The notes: generated from the sequence alone by a model not told the origin. A stretch of DNA of 64,000 bases from Bacillota bacterium (GCA_023393065.1 JAEWMX010000005.1:1-64000); one strand, 5' to 3'. Positions 42,959 through 52,704 are shown, counted from the first letter of the stretch. Translations and numbers: made by a program.

Positions 42959-43872
42959 GAATTTTTAACCTCCTTATCCATTTTGCTGGTACGACTATAG
43001 CGGACAATCAGATAAGAAACGGCGCCGCCGATGACAAGAGCGATGCCGGAAATAAGAATTTCCCACCAGCGGACGCCAACGGTTAAATAGTAGTCATAGA
43101 TTTCATAATTGTAATAGATGGCAATTAAAGAACCGATGATGATACCGATGATCGCATAGAACGTTCCAGTGCGAAAGCGATTGAGGAAAAAAGCGATGAT
43201 TTTCGATGCGAGCAAAACGCCAATCACGACGCCGACTGCCAAAGTGGCAAGGATTGAAATTGATGCCCAAACATCTGTCCAGGCTAAGAAATTATCGATG
43301 AGATTGAGGGTTGGGGTATAGAAACCTAGAACGATTAAAATCATCGAACCGGAAATTCCGGGCATGACAAGGGCGAAGGAAGAGATAATACCCGCTAGCA
43401 GAACGAGTATGTAAAGCCACCATGGACGCGAGTCATAAAGAGACTGAATGTTGAGTTCGAAAAGAACCGATAAAGCTCCGAGTCCGACGGCAAAGACGAT
43501 CGATATGATCATCGCAATGATATGAACAGGTTTGACTTTAACGCCCTTGACTTCGTCAAAAATGCCTGGCATCCCTCCTAAAATGAATCCCGCAAAGAGG
43601 GTGACCATAACAATCATTATGTGCTCAAAAGCGAGCTTGAAAGGATACCAGCAAATCAGAATTGCCAACACAGCGCCAAGAGCGATGGGCAAAAGTATTT
43701 TAAAGGACTCAAAAAATTTTTTTGTGAGATTATTGATGGAGTTGATTATCTTGTCATACAAATTAAGCAAAACCGCCATTGTCCCGCCGCTGACACCCGG
43801 GATGATAAAGGCGACGCCGATCGCCAACCCCTTGATCAAATCTAACCCTTTTTCTTTTATATACTTTTTCAT
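42955..43872 (-). CDS. DUF368 membrane protein, candidate polyprenyl-phosphate translocase
   Basis: A 305-residue protein with about eight to nine membrane helices. The repeated DUF368 signatures IPGVSGGTMAVLL (about 24-36) and MPGISGSMILIVLG (about 169-182) are plain. Members named PopT are reported to return undecaprenyl phosphate to the cytosolic leaflet. It is the first gene of a two-gene operon with the PAP2 phosphatase (4-bp overlap), which would supply exactly that lipid. The fit of the two activities is inference. Confidence 0.88.
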   Translation of the reverse strand: MKKYIKEKGLDLIKGLAIGVAFIIPGVSGGTMAVLLNLYDKIINSINNLTKKFFESFKILLPIALGAVLAILICWYPFKLAFEHIMIVMVTLFAGFILGGMPGIFDEVKGVKVKPVHIIAMIISIVFAVGLGALSVLFELNIQSLYDSRPWWLYILVLLAGIISSFALVMPGISGSMILIVLGFYTPTLNLIDNFLAWTDVWASISILATLAVGVVIGVLLASKIIAFFLNRFRTGTFYAIIGIIIGSLIAIYYNYEIYDYYLTVGVRWWEILISGIALVIGGAVSYLIVRYSRTSKMDKEVKNS

Positions 43873-43981
43873 ATTCCAAAATAAATATTACAACATTAAG
43901 TAATGGGAAGGTATAAGCAATGTATTTTTGCATGCCACCCTAGCCATTGATTGATATAATAATTTAAGTGGGATTGGAATT

Positions 43982-44533
43982 ATGAAATTAATCGTCGGAC
44001 TTGGAAATCCTGGCAAGAAATACGAAAAGACGCGCCACAACCTCGGATATCGCGTCGTCGATTGTCTGGCTGATTCACTTGGCTTTACTATCGATAAAGA
44101 AGCATTTGGCGGCCTCTATGCCAAAGAAAACATTTTTGGCGAACAGGTCCTCCTTTTTAAACCCACCACTTTCATGAATCTGTCGGGAAATGCCGTTCAG
44201 GAAATTGTCTCTTACTTTAAGATTGATCTTCAAGACATCCTCGTAATTTATGATGACATGGCTCTCGAACCAGGGCGAATTCGCCTTCGTCCATCAGGTT
44301 CAAGCGGTGGTCATAATGGCATTCAGAACATTATCGATGCTTTTAAAACAGAAGACATCAAGCGCATGCGAATCGGCATCGGCGAACCAGAAAGTGACGG
44401 CGTCGATTACGTTCTCGGAAAACCGACAAAAGAACAGTCTAAGTGCATTGACATCGCCATCGGTGAAGCTAGCGAAGCGATAAAAGATTACTTGAGAAAC
44501 GGATTTACCTCCGCAATGGCAAAATATAACTAG
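43982..44533 (+). CDS. pth: Peptidyl-tRNA hydrolase
   Basis: Releases tRNA from drop-off peptidyl-tRNA. It has 183 residues with VGLGNPGKKYEKTRHNLGYRVVD, KPTTFMNLSG and DDMALEPGRIRLRPSGSSGGHNG, including the catalytic His of RHN. A -10-like TATAAT lies at 43955-43960. mfd follows 11 bp downstream, as in Bacillus. Confidence 0.97.
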   Translation: MKLIVGLGNPGKKYEKTRHNLGYRVVDCLADSLGFTIDKEAFGGLYAKENIFGEQVLLFKPTTFMNLSGNAVQEIVSYFKIDLQDILVIYDDMALEPGRIRLRPSGSSGGHNGIQNIIDAFKTEDIKRMRIGIGEPESDGVDYVLGKPTKEQSKCIDIAIGEASEAIKDYLRNGFTSAMAKYN

Positions 44534-44544
44534 AGGATATTTAT

Positions 44545-47500
44545 CTGAGTGAATTATTAAAACGCATCGCCAAAACAAAAGCCGCCACCTCCCTCCTTGA
44601 AAAAAGAGGGTCTTTTGTCGTTGATGACACAATTGGAATTTCCTTATTATTTGCTGGACTTTTCCACAAAAAACCGGCAAATTACGCAATTATTACTTCT
44701 AATTTGTACAATGCCCAAAGCGTCTATGAACTTCTTGGAGCGCTTATTGGTGATGATAATGTCTTGCTTTATCCAAACGACGATTTGCTTCGAGCCGAAA
44801 CTATAACTTCTTCCAAAGAATTGATGGCGCAGCGCCTTTATGTCATGAGTGAACTGCGGCAGAGTCAAAACAAAATTCTCGTTGCTCACGCCTCCTCTCT
44901 CACTCGGTTTTTACCCTCGCCGCAACTTTTTGAAAGCCTGACATTCAATTTGCGAATCGGACAAAAAATTCATCTTGTTGAATTGCGTCAAAAGCTTGTC
45001 CGAGGCGGATACTCTCGCGTCGGTAAAATCGATCAGAGCATGCAGTTTGCTTCTCGCGGCGACATCCTCGATATCTTCAGCGTCAACAATCCAAACCCAA
45101 TTCGCGTCGAGTTTTTCGACGATGAAATCGAGTCGATTCGCACCTTTGAAATTGCAACTCAAACCTCGAACGAAAGCCTATCGGAAATTACCATTACCCC
45201 GGCGAGCGATGTCTTGTTTTCCGAAGAAGAAGTATCTCGTCTTGAGGTAAATGCAAATCAGCAGGCCTTAAAGGACAGCGCCCTCCTTTCAAACGACGAA
45301 AAAGACCGCCTCCTAAGTGTGACAAAAGAAGACGTTGAGAGAATTCAAGATGGGCTGAGCCATCCGCGCAATTACAAATATCTCGGATACGCTCAACGCG
45401 AGCACTATTCAATATTGGATTATGCAAATTTCAATTTGGCGTTTGCCGTTAATCATGAGGCAATTATGGCTTCTTTAGAAATATCGCAGACCGAGGCTCG
45501 CGGTTTTTTAGACGAACTAGTCGATGAAGGAAAAATCATCTCCCATCTCGAAATCTACCGAAATTGGGAGGCGATTTTTAAAAAGCTTACCAAGCCCCTT
45601 TTTAGCAAGAAATATGTAGAAAACACCGACGACATCGAATTTAAAGTGCGTCCAATTCTGTCTTCTAGCACCTCATACATGAATATTTTACCAACCGTGC
45701 AATCCTATCTTTCAACGAACGAAAAAGTCATTTTAGCCCTTTCTAATAAGCAGCAATACGAAACCGCAAAAAGCCTCTTAGAGGACGCTGGTATCGAATA
45801 TGAAACCGTCTCCGGTCTCGAACTTCCTGAAAAGAAATTAGGAATGGCAATTTTTGATATTAACGAAGGTTTCGAAATCACAGACGAAAAAATTTGCTAC
45901 CTTTCAAGTAAAGAATTGCTTGGATATAAAACGCATCGGTCGCGTTTTATGAACCGTTTTAAAGAATCGACAATCTTAAAGTCATTTGACGAACTAGAAA
46001 GTGGCGATTATGTCGTCCATGAATACAATGGTATCGGCCAATTCATCGATATTGCGACTCTCGAAATTGATGGTAACAAACGCGATTTTTTACATATTGC
46101 CTATGCCGGGACCGATGTCCTATATGTCCCGCTATCCCAATTTAGATTAATACGAAAATATGCCGGCAAAGAAGGAACAACTCCCAAACTCAACCATCTC
46201 GGCGGAAATGAATGGGAGAAGACCAAAGCGCGAATCAAAAATCGCGTTAATGAATTAGCGGAGAGACTCGTCGCTCTCTATAAAGAAAGAATTCGAGTTC
46301 CCGGCTATGCATTTAATAAAGATGATGAGTTGCAGAAGGTTTTCGAAGATGAATTTCCTTTTGAATTGACCGCCGACCAAAATGAGGCTCTCGCCGAAAT
46401 CAAAGCCGACATGGAAAAGCCTGAATCGATGGACCGCCTCCTATGTGGAGACGTTGGCTTTGGAAAAACCGAAGTCGCTTTCCGCGCTGCTTTCAAAGCC
46501 ATTGCTAATGGCAAGCAAGCCGCAATCCTATGCCCGACCACTCTTCTGGCGAGGCAGCATTATGAACGCGCAATCGAGCGTTTTTCGAACTTTGGGGTGC
46601 GAATTGCAGTGTTTTCACGACTTATCACGGAATCTCAACAACGCAAATACTTAAAGCAAATTGAAAGCGGCGAAGCCAATCTCATCATCGGTACACACCG
46701 CCTCTTGTCAAAAGACATAATCTTTAAAGATCTCGGCCTGCTAATAGTCGATGAAGAGCAGCGATTCGGCGTCGAACAAAAAGAACGAATCAAGGAAATC
46801 AAAACTAATGTCGATGTCTTAACATTAAGCGCGACGCCGATACCGCGCACTTTACAAATTTCTTTGCTTGGGATTCGCCAATTATCGCAAATTAACACCG
46901 CGCCCATTAATCGTATGCCAATTCAGACCTATGTCATGCAGTATCGCGAGGATGTTATTAAGGAACTCATTGAGCGCGAACTGAGTCGCGATGGTCAAGT
47001 TTTTTATGTTCACAATATAGTTTCGTCTATCTATCAAGTCGCCAACCGTCTTCAAAGGAAAATAACCGACGCGAAAATCGGCATCGTCCACGGGCAGATG
47101 GGACGCGAAGAAATCGAAGATGTGATGATGAACTTCTATGCTGGCAATTTGAATATTCTCGTCGCGACCTCGATTATCGAAAACGGCATCGATATCGCGA
47201 ACGCCAATCTCATCATTATTGAAGATGCCGATCATTTCGGCTTGTCGCAACTTTATCAAATCAAAGGTCGTGTTGGTCGCGGAAGCCGCATAGCTTATGC
47301 TTATCTTTTCTATCGAGAATACAAGACGATAAATGAAAAAGCCATCAAGCGCTTAAAAGCCATTCAAGATTTCACCGAACTCGGAAGCGGCTATAAAATA
47401 GCGCAGCGCGACTTGATGATTCGAGGCGCCGGCGACATTCTAGGACCCGAACAAGCTGGTTTTATTGATTCAGTCGGTATCGATTTATACCTCAAAATGT

Positions 47501-48015
47501 TATCTGAAGCGATTGAAGAGAAAAAAACCGGCAAAGCGATTGAAGAACCCAAAGCAGCCCATCTATTCAACATCGAAGCATATATTCCGGCAAACTACGC
47601 AGAGAAAAAAGACAAGATTGAACTATATCAGGAAATCGAGTCCGCGAAAAATATCGAATCACTAACTAGAGTTAGCAAAAGGATGCGCGATGTCTATGGG
47701 CGCATTCCTCGAGAAGTCGAGACGCTTTTAAGACAGAGGCGAATCGACTTGTTGGCATCCGGAAAGGCTTTTTCTGAACTTCTCGAATACGATGACGAGA
47801 TAAGCATTGTTTTATCAAAAGAGTTTTCGGCAATCAATGGCATAGGAAACGCCCTCTTTGAGCGCATTGTGCCATATCTTACCAAAGTAAAAGTGTCATA
47901 CATTCAAAGAATTCTAAAAATAAGAATGAAAAAAAATGGCGAGTGGATGAACGATTTGGAAGAGCTCTTAACCATCATCAGCGAACTCTACAATGTTAGT
48001 GTTAAAAAACACTAG
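44545..48015 (+). CDS. mfd: Transcription-repair coupling factor Mfd, apparent CTG start
   Basis: Displaces stalled RNA polymerase and recruits UvrA. It has UvrB-like N-terminal domains, an RNAP-interacting domain, a RecG-like helicase with Walker A GDVGFGKTE and DEEQRFGV, and a C-terminal TRCF domain. The first ATG/GTG/TTG in frame is TTG 44704, which lacks a ribosome site and would cut into the conserved NLYNAQSVYELL region. The frame opens at 44530 and holds only CTG 44545 (AGAGG 8 nt upstream) and ATT 44539 as candidates. From CTG the product is 1156 residues, close to the usual 1170. It ends 18 bp before rqcP. Confidence 0.93.
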   Translation: MSELLKRIAKTKAATSLLEKRGSFVVDDTIGISLLFAGLFHKKPANYAIITSNLYNAQSVYELLGALIGDDNVLLYPNDDLLRAETITSSKELMAQRLYVMSELRQSQNKILVAHASSLTRFLPSPQLFESLTFNLRIGQKIHLVELRQKLVRGGYSRVGKIDQSMQFASRGDILDIFSVNNPNPIRVEFFDDEIESIRTFEIATQTSNESLSEITITPASDVLFSEEEVSRLEVNANQQALKDSALLSNDEKDRLLSVTKEDVERIQDGLSHPRNYKYLGYAQREHYSILDYANFNLAFAVNHEAIMASLEISQTEARGFLDELVDEGKIISHLEIYRNWEAIFKKLTKPLFSKKYVENTDDIEFKVRPILSSSTSYMNILPTVQSYLSTNEKVILALSNKQQYETAKSLLEDAGIEYETVSGLELPEKKLGMAIFDINEGFEITDEKICYLSSKELLGYKTHRSRFMNRFKESTILKSFDELESGDYVVHEYNGIGQFIDIATLEIDGNKRDFLHIAYAGTDVLYVPLSQFRLIRKYAGKEGTTPKLNHLGGNEWEKTKARIKNRVNELAERLVALYKERIRVPGYAFNKDDELQKVFEDEFPFELTADQNEALAEIKADMEKPESMDRLLCGDVGFGKTEVAFRAAFKAIANGKQAAILCPTTLLARQHYERAIERFSNFGVRIAVFSRLITESQQRKYLKQIESGEANLIIGTHRLLSKDIIFKDLGLLIVDEEQRFGVEQKERIKEIKTNVDVLTLSATPIPRTLQISLLGIRQLSQINTAPINRMPIQTYVMQYREDVIKELIERELSRDGQVFYVHNIVSSIYQVANRLQRKITDAKIGIVHGQMGREEIEDVMMNFYAGNLNILVATSIIENGIDIANANLIIIEDADHFGLSQLYQIKGRVGRGSRIAYAYLFYREYKTINEKAIKRLKAIQDFTELGSGYKIAQRDLMIRGAGDILGPEQAGFIDSVGIDLYLKMLSEAIEEKKTGKAIEEPKAAHLFNIEAYIPANYAEKKDKIELYQEIESAKNIESLTRVSKRMRDVYGRIPREVETLLRQRRIDLLASGKAFSELLEYDDEISIVLSKEFSAINGIGNALFERIVPYLTKVKVSYIQRILKIRMKKNGEWMNDLEELLTIISELYNVSVKKH

Positions 48016-48033
48016 GGGTTGTAAAATAGAAAT

Positions 48034-48303
48034 ATGAGATTAGATCGGTATTTAAAAGTATCCCGCTTGATTAAGCGCCGCTCGGTCGCCAAAGAAATAG
48101 CCGATGGAGGCCGCGTTTTAATCAACGGCAAAACCGCCAAACCCTCCAGTGAAATCAAAGTTGGAGATGAGATAGAACTTCACCTGGGTCGCAATACGAT
48201 CGGAGTCAAGGTGTTGCTCCTTAACGAACACGCCAACCTCCAAGAGGCCGAAGACATGTACAAAATCCTTTATCAGGAAAATATTTCAGAAAGGAGATCC
48301 TAA
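48034..48303 (+). CDS. rqcP: S4-domain ribosome quality control protein RqcP
   Basis: An 89-residue Hsp15-like S4 protein (MRLDRYLKVSRLIKRRSVAKEIADGGRVLINGK). With RqcH it adds alanine tails to peptides stuck on 50S subunits. It lies between mfd and tilS, as yabO does in Bacillus, but the sporulation genes and divIC that flank it there are missing. No strong ribosome site. Confidence 0.92.
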   Translation: MRLDRYLKVSRLIKRRSVAKEIADGGRVLINGKTAKPSSEIKVGDEIELHLGRNTIGVKVLLLNEHANLQEAEDMYKILYQENISERRS

Positions 48304-48304
48304 C

Positions 48305-49540
48305 ATGATTATCAACTATCCGTTTGAAAAAGGTGCCACCTATCTCGTGGCCTGCTCTTATGGTCCCGACTCGATGGCTCTCCTTCATTTGCTAATGCAA
48401 AAAACATCCAATATTATCGTTTGCCACGTTAATTATCACAAGCGGCATATCAGCGATTTTGAAGAAGAGTCAATGCGCGCTTTTTGCCTTGAAAACAACC
48501 TTGGATTCGAGAAGTTTGACGCCCCTAAAACTGCTCGTGGAAACTTTCAATCTTGGGCCCGCGAACTACGCTATCAATTTTTTGCTGATATGTACGAAAA
48601 GCACCACGCAAAAGCTCTTTTTGTCGCTCACCAGCAAGACGATTTAATTGAGACATATCTGATTCAAAAACAACGCAACAGCCGAGTCAACTACTATGGC
48701 ATTGAACCGGTTATCAACATGAAAAACATGACTATTGTTCGCCCTTTGCTTTCCTTTTCCAAGCAAGATCTTCTCGATTATTGCCACGAGAACAGAGTGC
48801 CGTTTTCAATCGATATGAGCAATTTTGAAACCAAGTATTTGCGCAATAAAATCCGGCTCGAAGTCGTCGCCAAACTAACCGAGATTGAACGCTATCAAAT
48901 TCTCAAAGAAATCAACGAGAACAACGATATGCTGCTCGCCCAAAAAAATAACATCGCGAAAAAAGTGCGAGGCAAAAAAGAACTGTCGATCAAGGCCCTT
49001 CTTGAATTATCAGATAAAGACTTTGCTTTAGCAATCGACGAATATTTGAAAGTTAATGGGATATTTGCCCCCATCAGCGCTTCTCAACTTTCGGAAATCC
49101 GCAAAGCGTGTCTATCCAAAACCCCGAATATCAAAATCGAATTAAACGATGCCAATAATCTTCTCAAAGAATACGAGGCCTTAGTTGTCGCCAAAACAAA
49201 AGACCTCTCTTATTCATTCGTCGTTGACAAACCGAGCGCATTAGATACCGATTTCTTCTCCATCGATTTCAGTCAAGGCGCAGAAGATCGCAACATTCAT
49301 CTCGAAGATTATCCTCTGACAATTAGAACCGCAAAAAAGGGAGATTGCTATCAGGTCGGCGGCCATCTCTGCGAAGTGCGGCGGCTCTTTATCGATTGGA
49401 AAATGCCGACTCGCCTGCGGGCGCTTTGGCCGCTTGTCGCCAACAGGAATGGGACAATTATATATGTCCCAAGATACCGAAAAGATTTCTCGGGCGACGA
49501 AAAGACAAAATTCGAAATTAAGGTAGTAAAACTACCTTGA
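48305..49540 (+). CDS. tilS: tRNA(Ile)-lysidine synthase
   Basis: Converts C34 of tRNA-Ile(CAU) to lysidine so that it reads AUA. The N-terminal PP-loop ATPase has ACSYGPDSMALL (about 16-27) where most enzymes read SGGxDS; Tyr replaces the first Gly. The lysidine-synthase stretches HVNYHKR, HQQDDLIETYL and FSIDMSNFETKYLRNKIR follow, with a divergent C-terminal tRNA-binding domain. AAAGGAG precedes ATG, which is 1 bp past rqcP. Confidence 0.93.
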   Translation: MIINYPFEKGATYLVACSYGPDSMALLHLLMQKTSNIIVCHVNYHKRHISDFEEESMRAFCLENNLGFEKFDAPKTARGNFQSWARELRYQFFADMYEKHHAKALFVAHQQDDLIETYLIQKQRNSRVNYYGIEPVINMKNMTIVRPLLSFSKQDLLDYCHENRVPFSIDMSNFETKYLRNKIRLEVVAKLTEIERYQILKEINENNDMLLAQKNNIAKKVRGKKELSIKALLELSDKDFALAIDEYLKVNGIFAPISASQLSEIRKACLSKTPNIKIELNDANNLLKEYEALVVAKTKDLSYSFVVDKPSALDTDFFSIDFSQGAEDRNIHLEDYPLTIRTAKKGDCYQVGGHLCEVRRLFIDWKMPTRLRALWPLVANRNGTIIYVPRYRKDFSGDEKTKFEIKVVKLP

Positions 49541-49698
49541 GACTCAATAATAGTATTTGTTGCAAATCCATCGGTCAAAATATTTAATTATTTTGTTATG
49601 ATTAATGGCGTTCGTTGTTTATAATTTATGCTACTTACGGTCAAACACTATCATTCAGTTTAATAAATATTACTGCTCGAATCACCTCAGGAGGTTAT

Positions 49699-51714
49699 AT
49701 GAACGAAGCTAAACCTAGAAAATCAATCTTTGGATACATCTTGCCATATCTATTGATGGCAGTGGCTATTTTTGCCTTTGTCTGGCTCATCATTTCCATG
49801 CAAGGAAAACCAGAAGTCTGGTATTTATCAGGAAACCCTGCCGCCGGCAATGATTTAGACACGAATCTCAGTTCTTATGTTATTAAAACTGCAACTAGCA
49901 GTTCGGGTTATCAAACCACTAAAGTCAGCGGCATCTATCACGACCCTGCCAAAAATAAAGAGGGCTCATACGAAGTCATGATTCCCAACGAATTATTCCA
50001 TAGTTCGTTTGCAATCGTTGGCGAAACCGAAGACCACCCGAGCTACTCCTCTTTATTCAAAGCCGAAATCGCTGAATACAACACCCTTTTTCCAAACGCC
50101 GATAACGGCGCCTTCTTTGTCGATGTTGACGCTTTTGAAGTCAGTTGGTGGCAAAACTGGGGACCGACCATATTGCTATTAGGCGGTGTCGTCGTCGTCT
50201 CCCTCTTCTTTTTCTCCCGTTTAAATAGTTCCGTTAATAGTTCGAATACCAAAGCTATGGATTTTAACCGCTCGCGGGCTCGCCGTGAAGACAGCACGAA
50301 AGTTCGCTTTAGCGACGTCGCTGGTTGTGATGAAGAAAAAGCGGAAATGGTCGAAATTGTTCAATATTTAAAAGAACCTCGAAAATTCGCCAAATTTGGC
50401 GCAAAGCTCCCGAAAGGCGTTCTCCTCGTCGGCCCGCCCGGAACCGGAAAAACTTTATTAGCTAAAGCTGTGGCTGGTGAAGCCGGCGTCCCTTTCTACT
50501 CTATTTCGGGATCCGACTTTGTTGAAATGTTCGTCGGCGTTGGTGCCGGTCGCGTTCGCGATATGTTCCGCAAAGCCAAGCAAACTGCTCCATGTCTCGT
50601 CTTCATCGATGAACTCGACGCCGTCGGTCGCCAAAGAGGCGCCGGTCTCGGCGGTGGTAACGATGAACGCGAACAAACCTTAAACCAACTTTTAGTTGAA
50701 ATGGATGGCTTCTCCGACAACTCGGGAATTATCGTCATCGCGGCAACAAACCGCGAAGACGTCCTTGACCCAGCATTATTGCGCGCCGGCCGTTTTGATC
50801 GCCAAATCACTGTCAACTTACCCGACCGCAAAGGTCGCGAAGAAATATTCAAAGTTCATGCTCGCGGAAAAGTCATCGATGAAACTATTGACTTTGGGCA
50901 ACTCGCTCGCCGCACCGTCGGTTTCTCCGGCGCTGATATCGCCAATATTTTAAATGAGGCTGCAATACTTGCTGTCCGTGGCGGAAAAGACAAAGTAACA
51001 ATTAAAGAAATCGATGAGGCGATTGACAGACGCATCGCCGGCCCAGCCAAGAGCTCTAGAGCTCTTAATCCTCACGAGCGACGCGCGATTGCCTTTCACG
51101 AAGCCGGCCACGCTATTATCGGCCTCAACTTGAAGCACTCTGACAAAGTTCAAAAAATTACGATTATTCCTCGCGGAAGAACAGGCGGCCATGTCATGAT
51201 GACCCCCGAAGAAGACCGTTTCTTGCTCACCAAAAAAGAGCTCGAGGCTCGCATCATCGGCTATCTAGGCGGACGCTCGTCCGAAGAAATATTTTTTGAT
51301 GACATTTCGACCGGTGCCCATAACGACATCGAAGTCGCGACGCGCATCGCTCGCTTGATGGTTACCGAGTATGGCATGAGCTCCCTCGGGCCAATTCAAT
51401 ACGAAAAAGACTCGGGATCTGTTTTCTTAGGCCGCGATTACACTTCGACCCAGAAAAACTTTTCGACGCAAATTGCCTTCGAAATTGATACTGAAGTTCG
51501 CCGCATCATCGCCGATGCTCACGCGACGGCAAAATCAATCATCACCGAACATAAAGACGATGTGATTCTCATTGCCGAAACGCTTCTTGAACGGGAGACG
51601 ATCACGGCCGAAGAAATTGAATATTTGTTAAAGAATCGCTCGCTCCCAACGGCTGAGACGAAAAACCAAGTGCCACTTACCGTGGCGCCATCCGCCGAAG
51701 GAGAAAGCAAATAG
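49699..51714 (+). CDS. ftsH: ATP-dependent zinc metalloprotease FtsH
   Basis: Membrane-bound AAA+ protease for misfolded membrane proteins and regulators. It has 671 residues: membrane helix 1 (about 13-35), an extracytoplasmic domain (about 36-150), helix 2 (about 153-174), the AAA domain with GPPGTGKT and the SRH, then the zinc motif HEAGH. AGGAGG lies 5 nt before ATG 49699; the frame can extend to 49615 from a TTG without a site and is rejected. TATAAT at 49620-49625 is a possible -10. HprT, usually upstream in Bacillus, is absent. Confidence 0.97.
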   Translation: MNEAKPRKSIFGYILPYLLMAVAIFAFVWLIISMQGKPEVWYLSGNPAAGNDLDTNLSSYVIKTATSSSGYQTTKVSGIYHDPAKNKEGSYEVMIPNELFHSSFAIVGETEDHPSYSSLFKAEIAEYNTLFPNADNGAFFVDVDAFEVSWWQNWGPTILLLGGVVVVSLFFFSRLNSSVNSSNTKAMDFNRSRARREDSTKVRFSDVAGCDEEKAEMVEIVQYLKEPRKFAKFGAKLPKGVLLVGPPGTGKTLLAKAVAGEAGVPFYSISGSDFVEMFVGVGAGRVRDMFRKAKQTAPCLVFIDELDAVGRQRGAGLGGGNDEREQTLNQLLVEMDGFSDNSGIIVIAATNREDVLDPALLRAGRFDRQITVNLPDRKGREEIFKVHARGKVIDETIDFGQLARRTVGFSGADIANILNEAAILAVRGGKDKVTIKEIDEAIDRRIAGPAKSSRALNPHERRAIAFHEAGHAIIGLNLKHSDKVQKITIIPRGRTGGHVMMTPEEDRFLLTKKELEARIIGYLGGRSSEEIFFDDISTGAHNDIEVATRIARLMVTEYGMSSLGPIQYEKDSGSVFLGRDYTSTQKNFSTQIAFEIDTEVRRIIADAHATAKSIITEHKDDVILIAETLLERETITAEEIEYLLKNRSLPTAETKNQVPLTVAPSAEGESK

Positions 51715-51735
51715 GAAGGGAAACCTTCCTTTTTT
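51713..51735 (+). terminator. Terminator-like hairpin between ftsH and dusB
   Basis: AGGAAGG-GAAA-CCTTCCT with a T6 run, overlapping the ftsH stop codon. The dusB start codon lies 4 nt beyond the T-run. Confidence 0.82.
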
Positions 51736-51738
51736 CGT

Positions 51739-52704
51739 ATGTGGAAGATCGGCAATATCGAAATCGAGTCTCGCGTCGTTTTAGGACCGATGGCCGGCGT
51801 TACTTCCGAAGCTTATCGGAAATTTCTAAAACCCTTTGGTGTCGGTTTGAGTTTTACCGAGATGGTCAGCGACTGCGGGCTCTTCTATGGAAACAAGAAT
51901 ACTTTTTCCTACCTTCCAACTAAAGATAGCGATCGACCGGTAGGTATTCAATTATTCGGCAGCAAAATAGAAAACGCGCAAAAAGCCATTGAAATTATAC
52001 AAAAAGCTGATATTTCCTATGATTTTATTGATTTGAATTTCGGCTGTCCGGTTCCAAAAGTAACAAAGACCGGATCGGGATCTTCCTGGCTTAGAAAGCC
52101 ACAAAAATTAGAAGACTATGTAAAACAAATCGTCGCCTTCTCGCATAAACCCGTCACCGCCAAAATCCGCTTAGGGTGGAGTACTCAATCAGTAAATTTT
52201 GTGGAAGTGGTGGACATACTTGAGCGATCCGGAGTCTCGGCTATCACCATTCACGCTCGGACAACCGAGCAAATGTATGCTGGTAAAGCAGACTGGCACG
52301 CCATTGTTGGTCTTAAAGAAAAAATGAAGGTACCACTCATTATCAGCGGCGATATCTTCAGTGTCGATGATGCCATCTCGGCTCTTGAAATAACAAAAGC
52401 CGATGCCGTGATGATCGCTCGCGGAGCGATGGGAAAACCATGTCTTATCAAGCAAATTGACACTTATCTCAGAACCGGTGTTCGCCTTCCTGACGCGACG
52501 CTCTTAGAGCAGATCATTTATTTGCGGGAATACTCCAACCTACTAATTGAAGAGAAAGGCGAAAAGCAAGCGATGATGATCTTGCGAGGAATTGCCCCAC
52601 GCTTTTTTAATGGTTATCCGGGCATGAAACAATTAAAAAATGCTCTTTCGACAAATTTGAATACGAAAGCCGACTTGGATGATGTTTTGTCGCAAATCAG
52701 CTAA
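51739..52704 (+). CDS. dusB: tRNA-dihydrouridine synthase
   Basis: FMN enzyme reducing uridines in tRNA D-loops. Its 321 residues show WKIGNIEIESRVVLGPMAGVTSEAYR, NFGCPVPKVTKTGSGSSWL (with the catalytic Cys), HARTTEQMYAGKADW and SGDIFSVDDA. The N-terminus is canonical, so the start at 51739 is secure, yet it has no free Shine-Dalgarno because the only purine-rich stretch is in the arm of the preceding terminator hairpin. The order ftsH-dusB-lysS follows Bacillus. Confidence 0.95.
   Translation: MWKIGNIEIESRVVLGPMAGVTSEAYRKFLKPFGVGLSFTEMVSDCGLFYGNKNTFSYLPTKDSDRPVGIQLFGSKIENAQKAIEIIQKADISYDFIDLNFGCPVPKVTKTGSGSSWLRKPQKLEDYVKQIVAFSHKPVTAKIRLGWSTQSVNFVEVVDILERSGVSAITIHARTTEQMYAGKADWHAIVGLKEKMKVPLIISGDIFSVDDAISALEITKADAVMIARGAMGKPCLIKQIDTYLRTGVRLPDATLLEQIIYLREYSNLLIEEKGEKQAMMILRGIAPRFFNGYPGMKQLKNALSTNLNTKADLDDVLSQIS

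Noticed and set aside
44704..44706. TTG as the start of mfd
   Set aside because: No ribosome site, and about 50 residues of the expected N-terminal domain would be lost.
49615..49698. Upstream extension of ftsH
   Set aside because: ATG 49699 has AGGAGG at ideal spacing and the normal FtsH N-terminus.
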